A stretch of DNA of 64,000 bases, from assembly GCA_027310665.1 (NCBI GenBank), contig DAIDAJ010000047.1, forward strand, positions 1 through 64,000, read 5' to 3'. The DNA is from Sideroxydans sp. (GTDB lineage Bacteria; Pseudomonadota; Gammaproteobacteria; Burkholderiales; Gallionellaceae). The number at the start of each line of letters is the position of its first letter. Within the stretch, counting starts at the first letter, position 1. Positions 40,131 through 49,430 of the stretch are shown piece after piece. Position numbers and translations under genes: made by a program. Under the pieces are notes generated by a model. It searched no databases. It saw nothing but the letters and a program-made list of their open reading frames with translations, and was not told the origin of the DNA.

Positions 40131-40675
40131 GCAAAAACCTCTGCGTCGAGGAGGCACTTGCCGGCCTGATCCTTGGCAGAAAGCAGCGGGGTAGCCCCGC
40201 CCAGCTGCCAGTCGATGGCCAAGTCGGCATCGTTCCAGACGATGCATCGCTCATGCTCGGGCGCCCAATAATCGGTCGTCTTGTACAGGAACTCGGCAGA
40301 ATCGCTCAGTACCACAAAGCCATGCGCGAATCCCTTCGGTATCCACAGCATCTTCTTGTTGTCGGCAGACAGGTTCACACCGACCCACTTTCCGAAGGTG
40401 GCTGAACTCTTGCGAACATCGACAGCGATATCCAGCACCTCACCTGCGATGACGCGCACCAGCTTGCCTTGTGGCTGACGTATCTGGTAATGCAGACCGC
40501 GCAAGACATTGCGGGCGGATTTGGAATGATTGTCCTGAACGAAGGCATCGGCGACGCCAGTCAATTCAGTGAACCGCCGTTGGTTGAAACTCTCGTAGAA
40601 GAATCCCCGGTCATCGCCGAATACTTTGGGTTCGATGATGAGCACATCGGGGATCGCGGTATGGACAACTTGCAT
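40127..40675 (-). CDS. rfbC: dTDP-4-dehydrorhamnose 3,5-epimerase
   Basis: A 182-residue cupin-fold epimerase (RmlC). It contains IIEPKVFGDDRGFFYESFN, FVQDNHSKSARNVLRGLHYQ (catalytic His in RGLHYQ) and WIPKGFAHGFVVLSD. It epimerises dTDP-4-keto-6-deoxyglucose at C3 and C5. It overlaps rfbA by 1 bp and rfbD by 4 bp, as expected for a coupled operon. Confidence 0.96.
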   Translation of the reverse strand: MQVVHTAIPDVLIIEPKVFGDDRGFFYESFNQRRFTELTGVADAFVQDNHSKSARNVLRGLHYQIRQPQGKLVRVIAGEVLDIAVDVRKSSATFGKWVGVNLSADNKKMLWIPKGFAHGFVVLSDSAEFLYKTTDYWAPEHERCIVWNDADLAIDWQLGGATPLLSAKDQAGKCLLDAEVFA

Positions 40676-41550
40676 CAGCGCCTCTCTTCGTTCAGCAGGC
40701 GTTGCAGATATTGCCCATAACCATTTTTGGACAGCGGAGCGATCAGCTTCTGCAATTGCGCAGCATCGATATAGCCCTTGCGATAGGCGATCTCTTCAGG
40801 ACAGGCTATCTTCAGGCCCTGGCGCTTTTCCAGCGTCTGGATGAACATGGAAGCTTCCAGCAGCGATTCGTGCGTGCCGGTATCCAGCCATGCGTAACCG
40901 CGTCCCATCACCTGGACGTCAAGCTTGCCGCGATCCAGGTAGATCTGGTTCACGGTGGTGATCTCAAGTTCGCCGCGCGCAGAAGGCTTGATGGACTTCG
41001 CGATCTGCACCACATCGTTATCGTAAAAATACAAACCGGTGACCGCATAGTTCGACTTCGGCTTGAGCGGCTTTTCCTCGATGCTCAGCGCACGGCCGGA
41101 TGCATCGAAATCGACGACGCCGTACCGTTCCGGGTCGAGCACGTGGTAGGCAAACACGGTGCCGCCGTCAGTCTTGTTCGCGGCCGGCGTCAACAAGGTG
41201 TCAAAGGCATGACCGTAGAAAATGTTGTCGCCCAACACCAGTGAGCAGGCATCCTTGCCGATGAAGGATTCACCGATGATGAAAGCCTGCGCAAGGCCAT
41301 CGGGAGACGGCTGAACCGCGTAAGAGATACTCATCCCCCATTGCGAGCCATCGCCCAGCAACTGCTCAAAGCGGGGAGTGTCCTGCGGCGTCGAGATGAC
41401 CAGCACATCGCGTATGCCTGAGAGCATCAGCGTCGTGAGCGGATGATAGATCATCGGCTTGTCATACACGGGGAGGAGTTGTTTGGAAATCGTTTGCGTT
41501 ACCGGATAAAGCCTTGTGCCGGAGCCGCCGGCGAGGATGATGCCTTTCAT
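40675..41550 (-). CDS. rfbA: Glucose-1-phosphate thymidylyltransferase
   Basis: A 291-residue nucleotidyltransferase (RmlA). It begins [18 protein letters not shown], the pyrophosphorylase loop, and contains [25 protein letters not shown] and [13 protein letters not shown]. It makes dTDP-glucose from glucose-1-phosphate and dTTP. I start at the ATG at 41550. A frame beginning 12 codons upstream ([12 protein letters not shown]) is simply translation of the heptad repeat. Confidence 0.96.
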   Translation of the reverse strand: MKGIILAGGSGTRLYPVTQTISKQLLPVYDKPMIYHPLTTLMLSGIRDVLVISTPQDTPRFEQLLGDGSQWGMSISYAVQPSPDGLAQAFIIGESFIGKDACSLVLGDNIFYGHAFDTLLTPAANKTDGGTVFAYHVLDPERYGVVDFDASGRALSIEEKPLKPKSNYAVTGLYFYDNDVVQIAKSIKPSARGELEITTVNQIYLDRGKLDVQVMGRGYAWLDTGTHESLLEASMFIQTLEKRQGLKIACPEEIAYRKGYIDAAQLQKLIAPLSKNGYGQYLQRLLNEERR

Positions 41551-41551
41551 C

Positions 41552-41586
41552 GAGTGCAGAGTGTTGAGTGCTGAGTGCTGAGTCAT
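41552..41586. repeat. Heptad-repeat arm, left side of the four-helix cassette
   Basis: Five tandem 7-bp units: GAGTGCA, GAGTGTT, GAGTGCT, GAGTGCT, GAGTCAT. The 19 bp at 41566-41584 are a perfect inverted copy of 41977-41995. The arm lies directly between the rfbA start codon and the stop codon of the four-helix gene. Confidence 0.85.
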
Positions 41587-41957
41587 TATGCTGTACCTTG
41601 TCTTTTTACGGATGCCCTGAGTCCCCCGACTAAACGGGCCACTTCTTCTGCTTGCTGCATTGATTCACCAAATTGCCGCTGGTCGATGTAACCGACATCG
41701 AGCGCGATATAAAGCTGGGCGCGCAACTCGGCGCAAGAAGCCTTGGCAATAACCAGAAAGTGATGGAATTCAGCTGCGCCACCGCGCTCAAATCCTTCCG
41801 CAATATTCGACATGACTGAAACGGCGGCACGTTGAATCTGGTCCTTCAATCCAAAATCTCTGGAAAATCCACCTTGTGAAGTGAGTTGATAGATCGACGC
41901 AGCAAGTGCGCGCGCCTTTTGCCAAGCGATCAACTCCTCAAATCGCGAGATTCCCAT
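41586..41957 (-). CDS. Four-helix-bundle protein (S23/IVP type)
   Basis: A 123-residue helical protein, [20 protein letters not shown]..., with the family motifs [21 protein letters not shown] and [19 protein letters not shown]. It belongs to the S23 ribosomal / 23S rRNA intervening-sequence protein family, also related to the Avd protein of diversity-generating retroelements. The function is unknown; members often bind nucleic acid. It interrupts the rfb operon between rfbB and rfbA and is bracketed by inverted heptad repeats. A good ribosome site (GGAAAGGAAG) precedes it. No reverse transcriptase is nearby. Confidence 0.88.
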   Translation of the reverse strand: MGISRFEELIAWQKARALAASIYQLTSQGGFSRDFGLKDQIQRAAVSVMSNIAEGFERGGAAEFHHFLVIAKASCAELRAQLYIALDVGYIDQRQFGESMQQAEEVARLVGGLRASVKRQGTA

Positions 41958-41970
41958 CGCTTCCTTTCCA

Positions 41971-41998
41971 ACTCAGGACTCAGCACTCAGCACTCTGT
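41971..41998. repeat. Heptad-repeat arm, right side of the four-helix cassette
   Basis: Four tandem 7-bp units: ACTCAGG, ACTCAGC, ACTCAGC, ACTCTGT. The stretch 41977-41995 is the perfect inverted partner of 41566-41584. It overlaps the rfbB 3' end and encodes its last residues and stop codon. Confidence 0.85.
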
Positions 41999-43043
41999 AC
42001 TGTTTATCGATCCACTTCTGGTATTCGCCGCTGGTCACTCCGCTCACCCAATCGGTGTTATGCAGATACCATTCAACGGTTTTGCGCAGTCCGCTCTCGA
42101 AAGTCTCCCGGGGTTTCCAGCCCAGATCATGCGAGATCTTGGTGGCGTCGATCGCATAACGCTTGTCGTGACCGGGGCGGTCGGCAACATAGGTGATGAG
42201 TCTGTTGTGCGGCGCACCTTGCGGGCGCAGTTCGTCCAAAGTCTTGCAGATAGTTTGTACCACTTCCAGGTTGGTCTTTTCGTTCCAGCCGCCGATGTTG
42301 TAGGTCTCGCCTAATTTGCCCTTCTCGAGCACAAGACGCAAAGCCCGCGCGTGGTCGTCCACATACAGCCAGTCGCGGATATTGTCGCCCTTGCCGTAAA
42401 TGGGCAGCGGCTTCGCATTGACCGCGTTCAGGATCACAAGCGGGATCAGTTTTTCAGGAAAGTGGTAGGGGCCGTAGTTGTTGGAACAGTTGGTGGTCAC
42501 CACCGGAAAACCGTAAGTATGATGCCACGCACGCACCAGGTGATCGGAGGATGCCTTGCTGGCGGAATAAGGCGAGTTGGGCTCGTAGGCCGTTTCCTCG
42601 GTGAAGAAGCCGGTCTCGCCCAAGCTGCCATATACCTCGTCCGTCGAAATATGGTGGAAACGGAAGCCCGCTTTACGCTGCGCATCCAGACCGTTCCAGT
42701 AGTTGCGGGCGGACTCGAGCAGAATATAAGTGCCTACAATATTGGTCTGAATGAAATCCGCCGGACCGCTGATGGAACGGTCGACATGGGACTCGGCGGC
42801 CAAATGCATCACGGCATCCGGCTGGTGTTCGCCAAATACGCGTGCCATTTCGGCGGCGTCGCAAATATCCACCTGTTCGAAACGGTAACGGGGATTGTCC
42901 GACACCGTGGCCAGTGACTGCAGATTGCCCGCATAGGTCAGCTTGTCGACGTTGACAACGCTGGAATCGGTATCGTTAATGAACTGCCGAATGACGGCAG
43001 AGCCGATGAATCCGGCGCCGCCGGTAACGAGGATTTTTTTCAT
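41973..43043 (-). CDS. rfbB: dTDP-glucose 4,6-dehydratase
   Basis: A 356-residue SDR enzyme (RmlB). It has the NAD motif [28 protein letters not shown], catalytic Tyr-Lys in [13 protein letters not shown], and the active-site [13 protein letters not shown]. It converts dTDP-glucose to the 4-keto-6-deoxy intermediate. The last seven residues (RVLSAES) and the TGA stop are provided by the heptad repeat at 41971-41998, so the natural C-terminus was probably altered. The start at 43043 overlaps waaA by 4 bp. Confidence 0.96.
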   Translation of the reverse strand: MKKILVTGGAGFIGSAVIRQFINDTDSSVVNVDKLTYAGNLQSLATVSDNPRYRFEQVDICDAAEMARVFGEHQPDAVMHLAAESHVDRSISGPADFIQTNIVGTYILLESARNYWNGLDAQRKAGFRFHHISTDEVYGSLGETGFFTEETAYEPNSPYSASKASSDHLVRAWHHTYGFPVVTTNCSNNYGPYHFPEKLIPLVILNAVNAKPLPIYGKGDNIRDWLYVDDHARALRLVLEKGKLGETYNIGGWNEKTNLEVVQTICKTLDELRPQGAPHNRLITYVADRPGHDKRYAIDATKISHDLGWKPRETFESGLRKTVEWYLHNTDWVSGVTSGEYQKWIDKQYRVLSAES

Positions 43044-44353
43044 GGCGCTGATTTTACCTGACTGGAAACCATTTTGTTATACAGAGCATGATCAAGCGCT
43101 AAAGCAATATGCGCCATCGCATGTTTCGTTGCGCCCCGATTGTTACTGACGAACTGTTTGCCGGCCTCTCCCATTTGCTCCATCCGTTTGATGTCGTGCA
43201 TGAGCACATTCAGTTGCTGCACGAAATCGTCCGCATGCGTGACTTGAACCGCCGCGCCGTTCGCTACGGCAAGTTCCGTTGCCTGCCCAAAGTTATAAGT
43301 ATGCGGCCCGATCAACAAGGGTGTGCCGACCGCGCAAGCTTCGATCAGGTTCTGTCCGCCAAAAGGAAGCAGGCTGCCGCCGATGAATGCGAGATCGCAA
43401 GAAGCGTAATAAGCGAACATCTCTCCCATGCTGTCGCCCAGCACCACCTGCGTGTGCGGGGAAACGGCTTCATTTGCGCTTCGGCGCTGCATGTGCAAAC
43501 CATGCTTTTCGACCAGACTGGCAACTTCATCGAACCGCTGTGGATGTCGCGGAACGATCACGACCAGCAGGCGCTCGATCTGCTGGCTTCGCAAGGCATC
43601 AAGCAACAGTTCCTCTTCGCCTTCGCGAGTGCTGGCAAGGAGCAGGACAGGGCGCATTCCGAACAAGGCACGGAAATGCGTGCCCAGTTCCAGCATCGCG
43701 GCAGGCGGCGTGATGTCGAATTTAAGATTGCCCATCACCGGCACCGCCCTGTTGGACAGGCTGGCAAGCCGGGTGGCATCGTCCTCTGTCTGGGCTGAAA
43801 TCAGAAACAGTTCATGCAAGCTCATGCGGGCAAGTTTGGGAAAACGCGCATAACTGCGGGCGGACTTTTCCGACAGCCGTGCATTGAGCAATAAAATCGG
43901 AACAGCCTCGGCATGACAGGTATGGATAAGGTTGAACCAGATCTCGGTTTCCAGCAGCACGCCGATGCGTGGCCGGAAATGACGCAGGAAGCGTTTTACG
44001 GCAAAAGGATAATCGTAGGGCAGGTACACTCGAATCACATCGTCGCCAAAGAGCTGCTCGCCGGCTGCGCGCCCAGTGGGAGTGGTGTGGCTGAGCAGTA
44101 TCTGGTGATCGGGATAACGTGCGCGCAAACTCTGAACCAGCGTGACCGCCGCGCGGGTTTCGCCGACCGACACCGTGTGCAGCCATATGACAGGCTTGTC
44201 GCAACTCACCTCGTAGCGCCCAAAGCGTTCGCCGACATGCTTCAGATACTCCGGCTGCTTGCGCGAACGCCAATACAAATGAAAAAAGGCATAGGGCAGT
44301 AACAGCCAAAGCAAAGCGGTGTAAGCAAACTTCGAGTCTATGAGCTTCTTCAT
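43040..44353 (-). CDS. waaA: 3-deoxy-D-manno-octulosonic acid transferase
   Basis: A 437-residue GT30 enzyme. An N-terminal membrane anchor ([17 protein letters not shown]) is followed by [13 protein letters not shown], the catalytic-Glu region [14 protein letters not shown] and a C-terminal CDP-Kdo-binding half with [17 protein letters not shown]. It adds Kdo to lipid A at the inner membrane. It overlaps waaC upstream and rfbB downstream by 4 bp each, linking LPS core synthesis to rhamnose synthesis. Confidence 0.95.
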   Translation of the reverse strand: MKKLIDSKFAYTALLWLLLPYAFFHLYWRSRKQPEYLKHVGERFGRYEVSCDKPVIWLHTVSVGETRAAVTLVQSLRARYPDHQILLSHTTPTGRAAGEQLFGDDVIRVYLPYDYPFAVKRFLRHFRPRIGVLLETEIWFNLIHTCHAEAVPILLLNARLSEKSARSYARFPKLARMSLHELFLISAQTEDDATRLASLSNRAVPVMGNLKFDITPPAAMLELGTHFRALFGMRPVLLLASTREGEEELLLDALRSQQIERLLVVIVPRHPQRFDEVASLVEKHGLHMQRRSANEAVSPHTQVVLGDSMGEMFAYYASCDLAFIGGSLLPFGGQNLIEACAVGTPLLIGPHTYNFGQATELAVANGAAVQVTHADDFVQQLNVLMHDIKRMEQMGEAGKQFVSNNRGATKHAMAHIALALDHALYNKMVSSQVKSAP

Positions 44354-45432
44354 GCGTGCTGACCCAATACCTTATCCAGTTGTGACATGACGTCGGCGAC
44401 CGCTATCAGGGACATCGCCCCGGGATGATGAACCCTGGTGTTCCACGGGAGTTTATCGGCGTCCTTTCCAAGATACACATTGACTGCTTGAGGATAGCGA
44501 TCCACACAGTACTCCAGTTGTCTGTACGGTCCGCTCAATTCGGGCGAAGCAACCGCATAAAGGCCTATAACGGGCGTGTTCATCGCTCTGGCGATATGCA
44601 CCGAGCCGGTATCCGGCGCGATCAGCACATCGACGAGGCCCAGCAACGCTGCGAGTTGCTTGGGCGTGGATTTGCCACAAAGATCGACCGTGTAGCCGGG
44701 AGCAAGCTGTGCGAGGCGTTCGCATAACGACAGCTCCGCGGCGGAGCTTCCGCCGGAAAGAACCACGCCGCATTTCCAGCGCGCAATAACCAGTTTTACC
44801 AGCTCCTCGTAACGTTCCGGCAACCAGTTGCGTTCGGTCTTGCTTGAATGGGGGTGGATCGCTACCCAGGGCTTTGGCAACTTCTTCAATTGCTCATGTG
44901 CCCATTCAAGGTCAGTCGAACCGACCGGCAAATTCCAGTCGGCCGAAACTGGCTTACCGGTCAATGTCTCGACGAAGGACAAAAAACTGTCCATCAAGTG
45001 CGAATCAGCGAAGGGAATGCGGCGATTGCAGAACAACCACTGGCCTTCCCGGGCGCGAGCGCGGTCAAAGCCGATCTTGACGGGGGCATGCAGGGCAGGA
45101 TAGAGCAAATTGATGCGCAGATTGGCCTGCATCGCCAGAACCACATCAAAACGGCGTTGGCGGAACGCGCGATAAAAGGCAACGTAGTCCGCCAAGGAGC
45201 GCGGTTTATCAAATACCTCGAACTGCACACCTTCCATACCTTTTAGTAAAGCGTAAGTTAACGGACTGGTGATCCAGGTAACCTTTGCGGCAGGCAGGCA
45301 CTGCTGCAACGCGCGCACCGCAGCCGACACCAGGACCACATCGCCCAGTGCGGAAAAACGGACGATGGCAATGTGCAAATCAGGTTTAAAGGGCTCAGTC
45401 ACTGGCGGTAAGCGTATATAAGACTTCGCCAT
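44350..45432 (-). CDS. waaC: Lipopolysaccharide heptosyltransferase I
   Basis: A 360-residue GT9 enzyme. It contains IAIVRFSALGDVVLVSAAVRAL, WVAIHPHSSKTERNWLPERY and the ADP-heptose site LIAPDTGSVHIARAMNTPVIGLYA. It adds the first heptose to Kdo. I take the ATG at 45432 (MAKSYIRLPP); upstream in-frame Met would reach into the regulator's promoter. It is the first gene of the waaC-waaA-rfbBADC unit on the minus strand. WaaC versus WaaF is decided only by context. Confidence 0.88.
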   Translation of the reverse strand: MAKSYIRLPPVTEPFKPDLHIAIVRFSALGDVVLVSAAVRALQQCLPAAKVTWITSPLTYALLKGMEGVQFEVFDKPRSLADYVAFYRAFRQRRFDVVLAMQANLRINLLYPALHAPVKIGFDRARAREGQWLFCNRRIPFADSHLMDSFLSFVETLTGKPVSADWNLPVGSTDLEWAHEQLKKLPKPWVAIHPHSSKTERNWLPERYEELVKLVIARWKCGVVLSGGSSAAELSLCERLAQLAPGYTVDLCGKSTPKQLAALLGLVDVLIAPDTGSVHIARAMNTPVIGLYAVASPELSGPYRQLEYCVDRYPQAVNVYLGKDADKLPWNTRVHHPGAMSLIAVADVMSQLDKVLGQHA

Positions 45433-45458
45433 TGTAACGAAACCAGCCGCCAGATAAC

Positions 45459-45487
45459 TTGACACTATATATATGGCCTGCTGTAAT
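45459..45487 (+). promoter_or_regulatory. Sigma-70-type promoter of the MarR-type regulator
   Basis: TTGACA (45459-45464), 17 bp, TGTAAT (45482-45487): -35 perfect and -10 matching 5 of 6. The transcript would start near 45494, so the start codon must be the ATG at 45519, not the ATG at 45486 inside the -10 box. Confidence 0.65.
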
Positions 45488-45518
45488 GCGCACCGTTCAC
45501 CGATTGAACGCACTACCC

Positions 45519-45866
45519 ATGCTAGACGAAACCACACATTACGGTCTGCTCAAGACCCTGGAAGAGAATCCCGGACTTTCGCAAAGAGATTTGGCGAAAA
45601 GGCTGGGCGTCAGCCTTGGAAAAATCAATTACTGCCTCAACGCCTTGGTAGCGAAGGGCAGCGTCAAGATCAACAACTTCCGCAACAGCGACAACAAACT
45701 GGCCTACGCCTATCTGCTCACGCCGAGCGGCGTTGAACAAAAAGCGCGAATGACAGTGGAATTTCTGCAAGTCAAAGTTCAGGAATATGAACGCCTGCGC
45801 GCGGAAATAGAAGAACTGAAGCGTGAAGCTGAGCAAAAAGGTCTGCTGGAGAATACACATGAGTAA
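45519..45866 (+). CDS. MarR-type EPS-associated transcriptional regulator
   Basis: A 115-residue protein. A winged-helix segment (ETTHYGLLKTLEENPGLSQ then RDLAKRLGVSLGKINYCLNA) is followed by a C-terminal coiled coil (residues 85-115) rich in Glu and Lys. This matches the MarR family group linked to EPS or O-antigen loci in proteobacteria. I start at 45519, because a good promoter (45459-45487) lies upstream of it. The stop overlaps manC by 8 bp, so the regulator is coupled to the plus-strand polysaccharide operon. Confidence 0.87.
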   Translation: MLDETTHYGLLKTLEENPGLSQRDLAKRLGVSLGKINYCLNALVAKGSVKINNFRNSDNKLAYAYLLTPSGVEQKARMTVEFLQVKVQEYERLRAEIEELKREAEQKGLLENTHE

Positions 45867-47367
45867 TCAGGTATATGCCGTTATTCTGGCAGGCGGAAGC
45901 GGAAGCCGGTTGTGGCCGCTTTCCAGGCAACATCTACCCAAGCAATTTCTGGCACTGGACGGCGAGTTTTCATTGTTGAAAACCACGATCAATCGTCTGA
46001 TGCCGACGATAGGCGAAAAGAATGTATTGATCGTCACCCAGGAGGCGCTGGCCAAGGGCGAGGCATATCATGCCTTGCTACCCTATCAATCGCTTTTCGA
46101 GCCGATCGGCCGTAACACCGCGCCGGCCATCGCCATTGCCGCGGCGTATCTTGTGGCTGAAGGTAAGGATCCGGTCATGGTGGTGCTGCCTGCCGACCAC
46201 GTCATCAAAGACGAAGCGGGCTTCCGCAAGCATCTGGACACCGCCATCCAGGCAGCGCAAAGCGGCAAACTGGTGACTTTCGGCATCCAGCCGACCCGGC
46301 CAGACACCGGATTCGGTTATATCAAAACAACAGCACCGGGGACTGAGGAACGAGGACTGAGTGGAGAAGCGGGAATCGGCTTTACTCAGCACCCAGCACT
46401 CAGCACTCAGGACAGTGCTTCTCAGCACTCAGCACCCAGCACTCAGTCCTGTGTTTTGGACGTGGAACGGTTCACCGAAAAACCCGACCTGATTACTGCC
46501 CAGGCTTTCCTGAAAGAGGGCGGCTATTACTGGAACTCCGGCATGTTCGTCTGGCGCGCGTCGGTGATCCTTGCCGAGATACAACGGCACTTGCCCGCGG
46601 TCTATCAGATCGTGCAAGCCATCATTGCCGAAACCCGTGCGGGCACAGCTTTCCAGAAGTCCCTGGAAAAACATTTCGCCGCGATGCCGTCGATCTCGAT
46701 TGACTACGGTGTGCTGGAAAAATCGGACAATGTTTCCCTCATTCCCTGCGACATCGGCTGGAACGACGTAGGCAGCTGGCAGGCAGTACACGAGATTTCG
46801 AACAAGGACGAAAGCGGCAATGCGCTGCAAGGCAATGTCATCGCAGTAGATTGCAAAAACAGCCTGATCCGAGCCGAAAAGCGACTGGTGGCCGCCATCG
46901 GTGTGGAAGACCTGTGCGTGATCGAAACCGCAGACGCGGTACTGATCTCGAAAAACGACCAGACACAGCGAGTACGCGAAGTGGTGGATGCGTTGCAGGA
47001 AAAAGGCGCGACCGAGCATGTCTACCACACCAAAGTGAATCGTCCGTGGGGCAGCTATACCGTGCTGGAAGAAGATCCGGAAGGCTTCAAACTGAAACGA
47101 ATCGAAGTTGCGCCGGGCGCGCGACTGAGCCTGCAAAGCCATCGCCAGCGCTCCGAGCACTGGGTCGTTGTGTCGGGCACCGCCACCGTAACCAACGGCG
47201 AAGAAGTCATCACCGTTTACAAGAACCAAAGCACCTACATACCGATAGGAACGAAGCACCGCCTGGAAAATCTCGGCAAGGAACCGCTGCACATCGTAGA
47301 AATACAGGTCGGTGAATATCTGGGCGAAGACGATATTCAACGTTATGAAGATAACTACGGCAGGTAA
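45859..47367 (+). CDS. manC: Mannose-1-phosphate guanylyltransferase / mannose-6-phosphate isomerase with heptad-repeat insert
   Basis: A 502-residue bifunctional enzyme. The pyrophosphorylase motif is [34 protein letters not shown] follows, and the C-terminal cupin isomerase domain has [11 protein letters not shown] and [16 protein letters not shown]. It makes GDP-mannose for gmd. Between GYIKTTAP and VERFTEKP about 36 residues (roughly 160-197) are extra compared with the usual ManC, which is about 470 long. They come from the heptad-repeat element at 46340-46450. The frame stays open and catalytic motifs are intact. Confidence 0.93.
   Translation: MSNQVYAVILAGGSGSRLWPLSRQHLPKQFLALDGEFSLLKTTINRLMPTIGEKNVLIVTQEALAKGEAYHALLPYQSLFEPIGRNTAPAIAIAAAYLVAEGKDPVMVVLPADHVIKDEAGFRKHLDTAIQAAQSGKLVTFGIQPTRPDTGFGYIKTTAPGTEERGLSGEAGIGFTQHPALSTQDSASQHSAPSTQSCVLDVERFTEKPDLITAQAFLKEGGYYWNSGMFVWRASVILAEIQRHLPAVYQIVQAIIAETRAGTAFQKSLEKHFAAMPSISIDYGVLEKSDNVSLIPCDIGWNDVGSWQAVHEISNKDESGNALQGNVIAVDCKNSLIRAEKRLVAAIGVEDLCVIETADAVLISKNDQTQRVREVVDALQEKGATEHVYHTKVNRPWGSYTVLEEDPEGFKLKRIEVAPGARLSLQSHRQRSEHWVVVSGTATVTNGEEVITVYKNQSTYIPIGTKHRLENLGKEPLHIVEIQVGEYLGEDDIQRYEDNYGR
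46340..46450. repeat. Heptad-repeat element in frame inside manC
   Basis: Left arm: GGACTGA, GGAACGA, GGACTGA (46340-46360). Right arm: ACTCAGC, ACCCAGC, ACTCAGC, ACTCAGG (46384-46411) and ACTCAGC, ACCCAGC, ACTCAGT (46427-46447). AGGACTGAGTG (46353-46363) and CACTCAGTCCT (46440-46450) are a perfect 11-bp inverted pair. The same 7-bp unit flanks the four-helix gene at 41552-41998. Confidence 0.85.
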
Positions 47368-47390
47368 TCAAAAATTTTGAAAGGGTTGAA

Positions 47391-48485
47391 ATGAGCAAAA
47401 CCAAAAAGGTCGCATTGATTACCGGCGTCACCGGGCAGGACGGCGCCTACCTCTCCGAATTGCTGCTGGACAAGGGTTATGAGGTGCATGGTCTCAAGCG
47501 CCGCAGTTCATTGTTCAACACGGCGCGCATCGACCACCTGTTCCATGACGTGCACGAAAAGGGCAAACCGTTCTTCCTGCATCACGGAGATATGACCGAC
47601 TCGTCCAGCCTGACGCATATCATCCAGAAAGTGCAGCCCGACGAAATATATAACCTGGCTGCACAAAGTCACGTTGCGGTGTCGTTCGAGGAGCCGGAAT
47701 ATACGGCCAATTCCGATGCACTAGGCTCGCTGCGCATCCTGGAAGCGATCCGCATCCTCGGTTTAGCCAAGAAAACCCGTTTCTATCAAGCCTCCACTTC
47801 CGAACTGTATGGCCTGGTGCAAGAGACACCGCAAAAGGAGACCACCCCGTTCTATCCGCGCAGTCCCTATGCTGTAGCCAAGCTCTACGCTTACTGGATC
47901 ACAGTCAACTACCGCGAAGCCTATGGCATCTACGCCTGCAACGGCATCCTGTTCAACCATGAATCGCCGATCCGCGGCGAAACTTTTGTCACGCGAAAGA
48001 TAACCCGCGCCCTGGCGCGCATCAAACTCGGCCTGCAGGAATGTCTGTACCTGGGCAACCTGAATTCGCTGCGCGACTGGGGCCACGCCAAAGACTACGT
48101 CGAGATGCAGTGGCTGATGCTGCAACAGGACAAACCGGAAGATTTCGTCATTGCCACCGGCGTGCAATACAGCGTGCGCGATTTCGTGAATGCGGCAGCC
48201 AGAGAGCTTGGCATGTCCATCACATGGAAGGGTGACGGTGTGGAAGAAAAAGGCTATGACGCCTCCGGAAAATGTATCGTGGCGGTCGACCCGCGATATT
48301 TCCGTCCTACCGAAGTCGAAACCTTGCTGGGTGACGCCAGCAAGGCAAAGAACAAACTCGGCTGGTCACCCAGGATCACTTTCGATGAACTGGTCAGCGA
48401 GATGGTGCGCGAAGACCTTAAAGGTGCGGAGCGCGATGAACTCGTGAAAAAGCATGGCTATTCGGCTTTCAATCCGCACGAGTAA
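47391..48485 (+). CDS. gmd: GDP-mannose 4,6-dehydratase
   Basis: A 364-residue SDR enzyme: NADP motif [33 protein letters not shown], catalytic [12 protein letters not shown] and [20 protein letters not shown]. It converts GDP-mannose to GDP-4-keto-6-deoxymannose, the shared precursor for GDP-fucose and GDP-colitose. It follows manC by 23 bp and precedes fcl. Length is typical. The ATG is preceded by a GAAAGGG ribosome site. Confidence 0.96.
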   Translation: MSKTKKVALITGVTGQDGAYLSELLLDKGYEVHGLKRRSSLFNTARIDHLFHDVHEKGKPFFLHHGDMTDSSSLTHIIQKVQPDEIYNLAAQSHVAVSFEEPEYTANSDALGSLRILEAIRILGLAKKTRFYQASTSELYGLVQETPQKETTPFYPRSPYAVAKLYAYWITVNYREAYGIYACNGILFNHESPIRGETFVTRKITRALARIKLGLQECLYLGNLNSLRDWGHAKDYVEMQWLMLQQDKPEDFVIATGVQYSVRDFVNAAARELGMSITWKGDGVEEKGYDASGKCIVAVDPRYFRPTEVETLLGDASKAKNKLGWSPRITFDELVSEMVREDLKGAERDELVKKHGYSAFNPHE

Positions 48486-48497
48486 GCGTTGATCAGA

Positions 48498-49430
48498 ATG
48501 AGCAAGATTCGAATACTGCTGACTGGGGGCGGTGGAATGGTTGGGCGCAACGTGCTCGAGCATTCTGAAATCGGGGATTTTGAAATTCTCGCGCCACGTA
48601 GCAATGAGCTGGATTTGCGCGACTTCGACGCCGTGACATCATATTTGAATACACACCGCCCGGATATGTTGATCCATGCAGCAGGAAAAGTGGGTGGCAT
48701 CCAGGCCAACATGCGCGAGCCGGTGAGCTTTCTGATGGACAACCTCGATATGGGGCGAAATATAGTCTGGGCGGCACATGAGGTCGGCATCAAGCGGCTG
48801 ATCAATCTTGGAAGCTCCTGCATGTATCCGCGCAATCACTCTGAGCCGTTGCGCGAAGAGATGGTGCTAAAAGGCGAACTGGAACCAACCAACGAAGGCT
48901 ATGCGCTGGCAAAGGTGGTGACGGCACGGCTATGTGAATACATCATGCGCGAGGACGCGAGCTACCAGTACAAGACGCTCATTCCCTGCAATATCTACGG
49001 CCGTCATGACAAATTCGATCCGGCACATTCGCATCTCGTGCCGGCAATCATCCATAAAGTTCATCAGGCCAAGCAAAGCGGACAGGAAACTGTCGAGATA
49101 TGGGGAGACGGGACTGCGCGGCGCGAATTCATGTATGCCGGCGACCTGGCTGATGCAGTTGTACGCGCGGTAAGAAATTTCGACTCGTTGCCCGGCTACA
49201 TGAACGTCGGACTGGGCCACGACCATACAATCAATGAGTATTACCAGGCAGCGGCCGATGTGATGGGCTACACCGGTGAATTCGTCCATGACCTCAGCAA
49301 ACCTGTCGGCATGGCGCGCAAGCTGGTGAGCGTCGAGCGACAGCTTGCCTGGGGTTGGAAAGCGCAACACGGGTTGCGCGAAGGAATTGAAAAAACGTAC
49401 AGCTATTATTTGAAGGAGCACCAGCAATGA
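48498..49430 (+). CDS. fcl: GDP-L-fucose synthase-like (GFS/ColC type) epimerase-reductase
   Basis: A 310-residue SDR enzyme. It has TGGGGMVGRNVLEH, catalytic Ser-Cys region NLGSSCMYPRNHSEP, Tyr-Lys in GYALAKVVTARLCEY, and YGRHDKFDPAHSHLVPAI, the region with the His used in epimerisation. GDP-fucose synthase makes GDP-L-fucose by 3,5-epimerisation and reduction. ColC of colitose loci is a homologue, so with colD next door both substrates are possible. The fucosyltransferase at 57166 favours fucose. I start at the ATG at 48498; a TTG three codons earlier is unlikely. Confidence 0.88.
   Translation: MSKIRILLTGGGGMVGRNVLEHSEIGDFEILAPRSNELDLRDFDAVTSYLNTHRPDMLIHAAGKVGGIQANMREPVSFLMDNLDMGRNIVWAAHEVGIKRLINLGSSCMYPRNHSEPLREEMVLKGELEPTNEGYALAKVVTARLCEYIMREDASYQYKTLIPCNIYGRHDKFDPAHSHLVPAIIHKVHQAKQSGQETVEIWGDGTARREFMYAGDLADAVVRAVRNFDSLPGYMNVGLGHDHTINEYYQAAADVMGYTGEFVHDLSKPVGMARKLVSVERQLAWGWKAQHGLREGIEKTYSYYLKEHQQ

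Noticed and set aside
41586-41957. Diversity-generating retroelement with an Avd gene
   Set aside because: The four-helix protein resembles Avd, but there is no reverse transcriptase, template repeat or variable repeat in the window.
41552-41998. CRISPR-like array of short repeats
   Set aside because: Units are contiguous 7-mers without spacers, and no cas gene is present.
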